Shown here: one piece after another, positions 1 to 5,049 of the stretch | Position numbering within the stretch: the stretch's first letter is position 1 | Layout: each line of letters opens with the position of its first letter | Source: Candidatus Rokuibacteriota bacterium | GTDB lineage: Bacteria > Methylomirabilota > Methylomirabilia > Rokubacteriales > CSP1-6 | Assembly: GCA_003221435.1 (NCBI GenBank) | Contig: QHRS01000162.1 | Coordinates: forward strand, 1-5,049 | DNA length: 5,049 bases | Direction: 5' to 3' | Notes under the pieces: model-generated | Told to the model about the DNA's origin: nothing | The model's input: only the letters and a program-made list of their open reading frames with translations | Database searches by the model: none | Position numbers and translations under genes: made by a program

Positions 1-81
1 TACGGGCAACACCTTCCGGTTCCTCGGATGGCAATTCACCCCTCACTTTCGCGGCACGATGCGATAGACCATTATCCACCC

Positions 82-606
82 ATGACACCATTACTCACGG
101 ATACCCTGTGCACGAATTGCGGGCTGTGCTGCGACGGCACGCTGTTCGCCGACGTCGAGCTGGTCGGTCAGGCCGAGGTCGCTCGGCTAGAGATCATGGG
201 GCTGGAAATCGAGAACGAGGACAGGAACATAGGCCTGCTGTCGCAGCCCTGCGCGGCTCTGCGTGGAACACGATGCGGCATCTACGCCCATCGTCCGAAG
301 TGCTGTCGCGTGTTCCAGTGCCACCTGCTACAGAACGCGCAGCGCGGTGCCGTAACGGTCGAGCGAGCCATGGAACAGATCGCGGACGCCCGGGAGCAGA
401 TCCGGCAAGTGAGAGCCATGCTGGGCCGTTTGGGAAATCGCGACGAGGGCCTGCCAATCAAAGAGCGATGCATGGAGACACTCGCCGCGGAAGGCGGCAC
501 GACTTCTGAAACGATCAAAGACCGCGCGGACCTCGAGGCCGCGATGGCCACCCTCGAAAACACGATCTGGAACACGTTCCTCGGCAGCGGGCAGCGGCGG
601 GAATGA
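82..606 (+). CDS. YkgJ-type cysteine-cluster (CxxCxxCC) protein
   Basis: This is a small soluble protein of the YkgJ / UPF0153 cysteine-cluster family, thought to bind zinc or an iron-sulphur centre; its reaction is not known. Counting from the ATG at 82 (174 residues), the N-terminal cluster is C10-x2-C13-x2-CC (16-17) in the context LCTNCGLCCDG. Further cysteines follow at 57 and 65, then the family signature RPKCCRVFQC (residues 71-80). The C-terminal part is predicted-helical and charged, without cysteines except one near residue 130. There is no signal peptide or membrane segment. The start is uncertain: the frame is open to the left window edge and an alternative ATG lies at 28. Neither ATG has a Shine-Dalgarno sequence. 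I prefer 82 because the family usually begins just before the first cysteine cluster and residues from the 28 start look unrelated. The gene converges on the integrase remnant, with 67 bases between them and no clear terminator. Confidence 0.85.
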   Translation: MTPLLTDTLCTNCGLCCDGTLFADVELVGQAEVARLEIMGLEIENEDRNIGLLSQPCAALRGTRCGIYAHRPKCCRVFQCHLLQNAQRGAVTVERAMEQIADAREQIRQVRAMLGRLGNRDEGLPIKERCMETLAAEGGTTSETIKDRADLEAAMATLENTIWNTFLGSGQRRE

Positions 607-673
607 CCGGAGATTGGCGACTTTGAGAGCTGGCTCGGCGGTTCGCTTGCACTGATCGTTGGCGGCCGGAGCC

Positions 674-1417
674 TTACGCAGCCAACGCCCGGCGGAGCGA
701 GTCCATCTCCTTCAGCCACAGGAGCAGCCGGTTCGAAGTAGCGCCCGTTGGGGACGCCACGACCTCCCCGCCATTTGCAACACGTTGCGCGCGTGGCAAC
801 CCTCCCGAAAGGGGCGATTGTGCGGGAACTGTGAGGGTTCTCTCGGGCGCATCCCCCAGCACGATCACTTTGCGCGGCGCCGGCTCGGCGGCACCGTGCA
901 GCACCGCGAGCTTCCGGATCGCCTCGACCTGGTCGGCGCCGGACACGATGTGATAGCGGTCGAACACCGATCGCGTCTTGTGGCCCGTGATGGTCATCGC
1001 CACGCGCTCGGAGAGGCCGGCACGCACGAGATTGCGCACCGCCGAGCGCCGGAAGTCATGGACCAGCTTCCCGGGCAGCCCTGCCTTGCGGCAGGCCGTG
1101 TGCCAGGCGTCGTAGTACCCACGGACCTGTTTTCCGTCCGGCGGAACACCCACGGGATCAGGATCCCTTTTTCGCGCTCAAGCGCCCGCGTCTGCTCCCG
1201 CTGCTCATCGAGCACGGCCGTCAAGCGCGGGTGCACTGCGGAACGGGAAGGATCGCGGCTCTCCCGACTTGGTGGTCCCGCGCTCGAGCCGGATGGTTCC
1301 TGACGTCCAATCCACCTGGCGCCACTGGAGCACACGCAGTTCGCCGCGCCGCCACACCGCGCCTGGTAGCCCGCCGGCGCCGGTCACGGCCCCGGAACCG
1401 GCTCGCGCCCGCCCCAC
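674..1417 (-). pseudogene. Tyrosine recombinase (phage-type integrase), frameshifted C-terminal catalytic domain
   Basis: Read on the minus strand, this is the catalytic domain of a site-specific integrase, which cuts and rejoins DNA through a tyrosine. It lies in three pieces. Frame A (from about 1417 to 1241) has WRRGELRVLQWRQVDW (the first catalytic Arg, codon near 1351) and TIRLERGTTKSGEPRSFPF (the beta-hairpin Lys near 1270). Frame B (1239-1138) has HPRLTAVLDEQ through IPWVFRR. Frame A resumes from about 1138 with DGKQVRGYYDAW, HDFRR (His-x-x-Arg near 1060), TGHKTRSVFDRY (second His, and the nucleophile Tyr at 955-953) and a tail ending at the stop at 674-676. Removing one base near 1240 and adding one G near 1138 rebuilds one continuous domain with the full R-K-H-R-H-Y set. 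The core-binding N-terminal half that such enzymes (about 350-400 residues) need is not recognisable upstream, and the same frame meets a stop a short way upstream of 1417. It is probably a dead remnant; sequencing or assembly error is an alternative for the two frameshifts. Confidence 0.85.
691..718 (+). other. tRNA 3'-end-like sequence, possible attachment-site remnant
   Basis: These 28 bases fit the register of a tRNA from position 49 to the CCA. The proposed T-stem is 691-695 against 703-707, with 4 of 5 pairs counting one G-T. The 7-base loop ends CGAGT, as in TTCGAGT, but begins AG instead of TT. It is followed by exactly 7 acceptor bases, a discriminator G and CCA at 716-718. No 5' half of a tRNA (acceptor, D-arm, anticodon arm) is present upstream. 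It lies inside the last codons of the integrase remnant. Integrases of this type often recombine at tRNA 3' ends, so it could be a decayed attachment site. The match is short and could be chance. Confidence 0.22.
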
Positions 1418-1719
1418 CGCGCGAGCTGCATCCGCACCTCGAGGCCTTCCTCAAGGGCGAGTGTCGGCTTTGGTAACACTCCGTCCCGCTTCTACCGCTC
1501 AAGCACCGGCTCAGCCGCAGTGGCGCCCGGCCGTCAGGCAGGGGGCCCGCCGCCCACCGCCAGCCGGGCGAGTTTCGCCGCCCGCCGCGCGTGAGCCCCG
1601 CCAGGAGCGCCGGGCGACCCTGCCAGCGTTGCTCACTTCAACCACAAGATCACCCGGCTTCCGAACCGCCGGCGGCCTGGGGAATCACCGATCCGTCGAG
1701 AACTCCGGTTGGCTCGAGC
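1418..1719. other. Region of about 300 bases without a recognisable gene
   Basis: Neither strand shows a convincing gene here. By position, the minus strand should hold the N-terminal half of the integrase, but all three minus frames are broken by stops and none reads like a core-binding domain. The plus-strand frames are rich in Arg, Pro and Ala with no motif. A small perfect hairpin (5-bp stem, 3-base loop) lies at 1567-1579 but has no T-run. It is best seen as decayed or non-coding sequence left between the integrase remnant and the main gene. Confidence 0.5.
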
Positions 1720-1845
1720 TCACGGCGGCATGGGCCATGAGCCCGGCGTGATCTCGGTCACGAGAGCCCGAAGACCGGCGGAATCCATCGGGTTTCCGTT
1801 CTGACGGGCCCGTGCCCCCGAGGTGACGGAATCCTCGAAACTCAT
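1720..1845 (-). CDS. Possible small protein of 41 residues overlapping the main gene's stop (doubtful)
   Basis: A 41-codon frame starts at the ATG at 1845-1843, sharing the bases ATGA with the stop codon of the main gene. This arrangement is common in translationally coupled genes. The product begins MSFEDSVTSGARARQNGNP and ends in ITPGSWPMPP before a TGA at 1720-1722. It has no recognisable domain, signal peptide or membrane segment. There is no strong Shine-Dalgarno sequence before the ATG, although coupling would not need one. It could equally be the truncated start of a gene lost when the neighbouring element integrated or decayed, or simply an open stretch by chance in GC-rich DNA. The same frame also continues upstream as a long open frame inside the main gene, which weakens the case for a separate gene. 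Confidence 0.2.
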   Translation of the reverse strand: MSFEDSVTSGARARQNGNPMDSAGLRALVTEITPGSWPMPP

Positions 1846-4526
1846 CGGACCAGTACCAGCCGCTGTCCGAGCACCCTGCCCCCCGCGTTCATCCGCAGGA
1901 AGTAGACGCCGCTCTGCACCGCGCGCCCGTGATCCGTACGCCCGTCCCAGCGCAGGTGAGTCACGCCGACCGGCAGCATGGCGGCGTGGATGGTGCGAAC
2001 GCGCGCGCCCTGCGCGTCGAACACCGCGAGTTCGGTCCAGGCGGGATACGGCAGCGTCAGGTCCACGCTCGCGCCGTCTCCGCTCGGATTCGGCGTCGGG
2101 CGAGCGAGGCGGAATTCCCGCGCCGGCGGCGCAGGCTCGGCGGCGAGGACTTCGTTGCACATGACGTACGCTCCGCCCCCCCGCGTCAGATCGCGCTCCG
2201 CGTTCGCTCCGCTGGTGAAGGCCTGGCCGCGCAATCCGTAGAACACGCTGCCCGGCCCGATCGGAGGGCCGTGGGTAATGAGCGCGTTCAGCTTCGACAC
2301 CGCCACCTTCACGGTCACGGTCGAGCTGTCGGTGTCGAACACGCCCGCGTCGGCTGTCCCGCGCTGCGTGTAGGTCAGGCTGCCGTCGCTGTTGCGAATG
2401 GCCGTGCCGTACGTGAACAGCGGTGCGGCGAGGTTGTCGGTGTTGGCGCGCACCCACAGCTGGTCGCCCCGGTCGGAGAGCCCGCCCGGAGCGTTGGCCG
2501 TGAAGTTCATGCGCCAGTTCACCCCGGCCGGCACCGGCGCGAGCCCCGAAACCTTCATGGTCGCGACCAGCATGAGCCCGGAGCCGCCGCCCTCGCACGA
2601 GTAGTCGATCCACAGGATGTCCCACGGGTTGTCGTGAGGGATGGGCTGCAGAAGTCCGGTGACGGCGTCGTGCGCGAAGTCGGTGACCTCGGGCAGGAAC
2701 CGGCTGGGATACGGAAGCGGCGGCGGATAGTTGGGGGCGACCGTGCCGTTGCCGTTGGCGGCGGCGTAGAGACTGACGCCGTCCAGTTGGCGAGTCAGGT
2801 CGGTGTGTCCGTCGAAGTCGTTGTGGTCGTCGGTGAAGGCGACGACCGCGGCTCCCTGCGGATCGAGCGCGATCTGGAAGTAGTCGCACAGGTTCCGGTT
2901 GAGCGATCCCGTGAGCCCGCCCAGGCTGATGTTCGATCCATGGATGATGTGGTCGCTGATGACTTCCTGGCGGAACGTCGGCGTCGACGCGCTGACGTCG
3001 GTGGACTGCGCGAACAGCACCACCCAGTTGGCCGCATCGTCGTTGGCGTTGTCCGTCGTGCCGTACCAGACCACGTCGACCCGGCCGGCGCTGCCGGCTT
3101 CGAGCCACGGGAACACGTTCGTGTGGTAGACGCTGTTGTCGTTCACGCGCACCTTCTGGCTCCACGTCACGCCCCGGTCCGTGGAGTGCGCCAGGTAGAT
3201 GTCCTTCTGGTCGCTCCACACGGTATACACGGTGCCATCGTCGCCGACCTTCGCGACGTCGAACAGCGACCCGTGGCTGGTGGTGTTGTCCACGGTGTTG
3301 TTCTTCCAGGTCACTCCGCCGTCGTCCGACCGCGCGACCGTGAGCGAGGCGCTGCTGGTGTGCGCGACGTAGACCGCGCCGGTGGCGTGATCGACGTCGA
3401 TGTAACCGGGCGTGGTGCCGCTGGGGTTGACGAGCCCCGTGGTGGGATAACTCGCGCCATGGTCGTCGGAGCGCTGCACGAACAGCCCGGTGGCGGGGAT
3501 CGGCGCCCGGTACAGCAGGTAGACCTTGTTGGGGCCGTCCGCCTCGATCCACTGGCGGTCGTCCGCCGGGGCGTTGGCCACGGCCGGGCTCAGCGTGAAG
3601 TGCTGCCCGCGGTCGAAGGAGTAGGCGGAGGAGATGTCCGCCGCCGCCAGGCTGACGAGGGTCAGGACCGGTATCGAGTCCGGATGGGTGGGGAAGCTCA
3701 CTGCGAGATCGACGTCGCCACCTCCGTCGGCGCCGCCGGTCGAATCGCCGCGGGCGAAGGCGTCGGGCTGCCCCAGGTAGGCGGGATGCTGCAATCCCGG
3801 GTCGAACGACGCACTCGCCGGGTCGAGGTCGAAGCGCCACAGGTCGACCCCCGCCGGCACGCCTCGAATGCCGCTGACATAGCAGTTGCCGCGCACGTCC
3901 ACCCGGATGCTCGGCTCGCAGTCGCGAGCGGCGATCGGCGCGCGCACCGTCACGTTCTGGCTGAAGGTCAGACTGCCGGCCAGGTAGTTGGCGGTGCGCG
4001 GTGGGGGCGTTGCCACCAGCTCGGCGTCCCCGTGATAGATGTCGCCGGGCGCGACCGTGAACGCCACCACGTGCACGATGTAGGTCTTGGTCGTCGTCAC
4101 GGTGGAAGGATCGATCGGGATCGACGCCCGCTCCATCGTGGAGGGCGCCCCTCCCGCCGACTGCGCGACGATCGGGCCGTCGAGCGTGTTCTCGTGGATG
4201 TAGAGGTCGTAGTCGTCGGCGGGAACCAGCCAGGTGATGCCCACCGAGATTCTCAGGTTGGGATAGCTGCCGGGCGCCAGCCTCAGCGTGTAGGTGTCGC
4301 ACGTCACGCCCTCGTTGCAGGTCGATTCGTCCAGGTTCGCGCCCGCGACCGGGGCGCCGGTCCAGCTGGTCGAGGAGTTCCCCTGGCTCAGTGTGCCTGA
4401 CGGCGGACTGGCCGCTATCGCGTTGCCCCACACCCCCGTGGCGCAGACCAGCGCCATGAGGTGGAGCCGCCGGCGTGGAGCGGAGCGGGACGCGGCCACG
4501 TGGTCAACGGTCGTGAGAGGGATCAT
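1842..4526 (-). CDS. Secreted multidomain protein with Asp-box (sialidase-like) beta-propeller and C-terminal FlgD/T9SS-like sorting domain
   Basis: This is an exported protein of 894 residues; its ligand or substrate is unknown. A signal peptide is visible: RRR (18-20), a hydrophobic stretch to about 36 and an A-I-A cleavage site near 38. Residues about 41-172 form a beta-sandwich-like domain with DDYDLYIHENT (104-114), as in PPC/CUB-like modules, and a close Cys pair (70, 76). About 200-580 is a beta-propeller opened by EPSIRVDVRGNCYVSG. It carries four Asp boxes (S-x-D-x-G-x-x-W/F/Y) at 303, 353, 400 and 448, spaced 47-50 residues like propeller blades. About 650-790 looks like a second beta-sandwich. 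Residues 804-894 are a FlgD-Ig / T9SS type A-like domain, from ARPTPNPSGDG to QSGVYFLRMN. Asp boxes also occur in non-enzymatic propellers, and I see no FRIP motif or clear arginine triad, so sialidase activity is not supported. The ATG at 4526 is chosen for its Shine-Dalgarno site and because it leaves a normal signal-peptide n-region; an internal Met at residue 24 would remove the arginines. Confidence 0.93.
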   Translation of the reverse strand: MIPLTTVDHVAASRSAPRRRLHLMALVCATGVWGNAIAASPPSGTLSQGNSSTSWTGAPVAGANLDESTCNEGVTCDTYTLRLAPGSYPNLRISVGITWLVPADDYDLYIHENTLDGPIVAQSAGGAPSTMERASIPIDPSTVTTTKTYIVHVVAFTVAPGDIYHGDAELVATPPPRTANYLAGSLTFSQNVTVRAPIAARDCEPSIRVDVRGNCYVSGIRGVPAGVDLWRFDLDPASASFDPGLQHPAYLGQPDAFARGDSTGGADGGGDVDLAVSFPTHPDSIPVLTLVSLAAADISSAYSFDRGQHFTLSPAVANAPADDRQWIEADGPNKVYLLYRAPIPATGLFVQRSDDHGASYPTTGLVNPSGTTPGYIDVDHATGAVYVAHTSSASLTVARSDDGGVTWKNNTVDNTTSHGSLFDVAKVGDDGTVYTVWSDQKDIYLAHSTDRGVTWSQKVRVNDNSVYHTNVFPWLEAGSAGRVDVVWYGTTDNANDDAANWVVLFAQSTDVSASTPTFRQEVISDHIIHGSNISLGGLTGSLNRNLCDYFQIALDPQGAAVVAFTDDHNDFDGHTDLTRQLDGVSLYAAANGNGTVAPNYPPPLPYPSRFLPEVTDFAHDAVTGLLQPIPHDNPWDILWIDYSCEGGGSGLMLVATMKVSGLAPVPAGVNWRMNFTANAPGGLSDRGDQLWVRANTDNLAAPLFTYGTAIRNSDGSLTYTQRGTADAGVFDTDSSTVTVKVAVSKLNALITHGPPIGPGSVFYGLRGQAFTSGANAERDLTRGGGAYVMCNEVLAAEPAPPAREFRLARPTPNPSGDGASVDLTLPYPAWTELAVFDAQGARVRTIHAAMLPVGVTHLRWDGRTDHGRAVQSGVYFLRMNAGGRVLGQRLVLVR

Positions 4527-4534
4527 GGGAGTGG

Positions 4535-4542
4535 CTCCTCTT
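4535..4542 (-). promoter_or_regulatory. Shine-Dalgarno site of the propeller-protein gene
   Basis: On the minus strand the sequence reads AAGAGGAG, ending 8 bases before the ATG at 4526-4524. This is a strong ribosome-binding site at normal spacing. It decides for this ATG over the internal Met codon at 4457-4455. Confidence 0.75.
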
Positions 4543-4809
4543 GTCGTCGCTTCGAAGCCAGGACCTGCTTGCTCTATGACCCTCGCCTCGATGCCGATGG
4601 CGACGCCAGCCCGCAGTGAATTCCCGAGTCGAACTCACGGTGCGCGGCGTCATTCGCTGATCACCGCAGAGATCTGGGTTCGGTCCCTGGTCTGTGCAAC
4701 TGGGACACAGGCTCTGCCCTGGGTGTTGACCGGCGCTTGAGTGAAGGCTGTAACGGCATGGCGTCCAATGCGTGAGCTGATTCGGGCCCCGCGCGGCCGT
4801 TGGATCAAG
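4543..4809 (-). other. Intergenic region upstream of the propeller-protein gene
   Basis: This stretch separates the stop of the right-hand gene (4810-4812) from the main gene. I found no convincing -35/-10 pair on the minus strand and no hairpin followed by a T-run. Weak self-complementary pieces exist: CTGTG at 4692-4696 against CACAG at 4706-4710, and GGCC at 4785-4788 against 4795-4798. The gap of about 280 bases is large enough for a separate promoter, so co-transcription of the two genes is not certain. Confidence 0.4.
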
Positions 4810-5049
4810 TCAGCGAGTGTGGGCGATCCACCTGGTGCTGGAGCCACCGGGGTACCGGAAACGCACGCCATAGATTCCCGCCGGCAAGGAGTGATCTCCC
4901 CGGTTCCAGTCGATGGAATGCGGCCCGGCGGCGACGTCGCCCTGCAGCATCGAGCTGATCTTCCGTCCGGCGAGATCGAACAGCGCCAGCTCGACTCGTG
5001 CGGCCCGGGCCGCATCGAACTGGACCGTCAGGAGCGCCGTGGAGGGATT
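4810..5049 (-). CDS. Partial secreted protein, C-terminal FlgD/T9SS-like sorting domain only
   Basis: The window holds only the last 79 residues; the gene continues beyond the right edge. The visible part begins NPSTALLTVQF, continues RVELALFDLAGRKISSML, then HSIDWNRGD and LPAGIYGVRFRYPGG, and ends at the TGA at 4812-4810. This is the same domain type as residues 804-894 of the downstream gene: an N-P-S start, a 'V-x-L-x-[LV]-F-D-x-x-G-[RA]-x-[IV]' strand pair, an 'I/L-x-W-[DN]' turn, and a 'G-[IV]-Y' strand. In FCB-group bacteria such a domain ends exported proteins and can act as a secretion or anchoring signal. The two copies are clearly diverged, so this is not a recent duplication. The function of the missing N-terminal part cannot be known from here. 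Its start codon is outside the window, so a search limited to complete open frames would miss it. Confidence 0.85.
   Translation of the reverse strand, partial: NPSTALLTVQFDAARAARVELALFDLAGRKISSMLQGDVAAGPHSIDWNRGDHSLPAGIYGVRFRYPGGSSTRWIAHTR

Noticed and set aside
729..746. TTCGAAG, T-loop-like sequence just after the tRNA-end-like segment
   Set aside because: The five bases on each side do not pair, so there is no T-arm.
659..1303. Plus-strand open frame of 214 codons across the integrase remnant
   Set aside because: It is the complement of the integrase sequence; the recombinase motifs are on the minus strand and this frame shows none.
1804..1813. 10-base perfect palindrome ACGGGCCCGT downstream of the main gene, considered as a terminator
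   Set aside because: It has no loop and no T-run follows, so it does not fit an intrinsic terminator.
1929..4400. Open frame of 823 codons on the plus strand, opposite the main gene
   Set aside because: It is antisense to a gene with clear domains, is dominated by Arg, Val, Gly and Ala, and shows no motif. Long antisense frames are expected in GC-rich coding DNA.
1720..4431. Open frame of 903 codons on the minus strand in another frame from the main gene
   Set aside because: It is extremely Arg-rich and has no signal peptide or domain. The Asp boxes, signal peptide, Shine-Dalgarno site and sorting domain all belong to the 1842-4526 frame.
4675..4690. tRNA T-loop-like sequence GGGTTCGGTCCC
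   Set aside because: The flanking bases do not form a T-stem in the right register, and no acceptor or anticodon arm is present.
4723..4757. Promoter-like pair on the plus strand (TTGACC, 17 bases, TGTAAC)
   Set aside because: The spacing is good, but no plus-strand gene follows; it would only drive antisense transcription into the right-hand gene, so chance is more likely.
4650..5015. Minus-strand open frame of 121 codons at the right edge
   Set aside because: It is out of frame with the C-terminal sorting domain at 4810-5049, which gives a coherent protein; this frame has no motif.

Overview
This is a GC-rich bacterial window. Two minus-strand genes encode secreted proteins that end in a C-terminal Ig-like domain of the FlgD / type IX sorting (T9SS type A) kind, with a P-N-P-S start and a 'G-V-Y-F-L-R' type end. 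That architecture together with high GC suggests a GC-rich member of the FCB group or a neighbouring lineage (an Eisenbacteria-like or Latescibacteria-like organism). This placement is inference; no rRNA or other marker gene is present.

Layout, left to right. (1) Positions 82-606, plus strand: a small YkgJ-type cysteine-cluster protein whose frame stays open to the left window edge. (2) Positions 674-1417, minus strand: the catalytic half of a tyrosine recombinase (integrase). It is broken by two single-base frameshifts about 100 bases apart that cancel each other. All the catalytic residues are still readable, but no N-terminal DNA-binding half is visible. A short sequence shaped like the 3' end of a tRNA lies in its last codons. 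(3) Positions 1418-1719: about 300 bases with no recognisable gene. (4) Positions 1842-4526, minus strand: the main gene, an 894-residue secreted protein with a signal peptide, an N-terminal beta-sandwich, an Asp-box (sialidase-like) beta-propeller, a second beta-sandwich and the C-terminal sorting-like domain. A 41-codon open frame overlaps its stop codon in an ATGA arrangement. (5) Positions 4527-4809: an intergenic region carrying a good Shine-Dalgarno site for the main gene. (6) Positions 4810-5049, minus strand: the last 79 residues of another secreted protein with the same type of C-terminal domain, cut by the window edge.

The two right-hand genes lie in the same direction and probably belong to the same class of exported or surface-attached proteins. 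The integrase remnant downstream of them suggests that an integrated element once ended here. The YkgJ gene converges on the integrase and has no visible functional link to the rest. I found no CRISPR array, rRNA, intact tRNA, transposase or convincing new defence system. The most unusual points are the self-compensating frameshifts in the integrase and the tRNA-end-like sequence at its tail.
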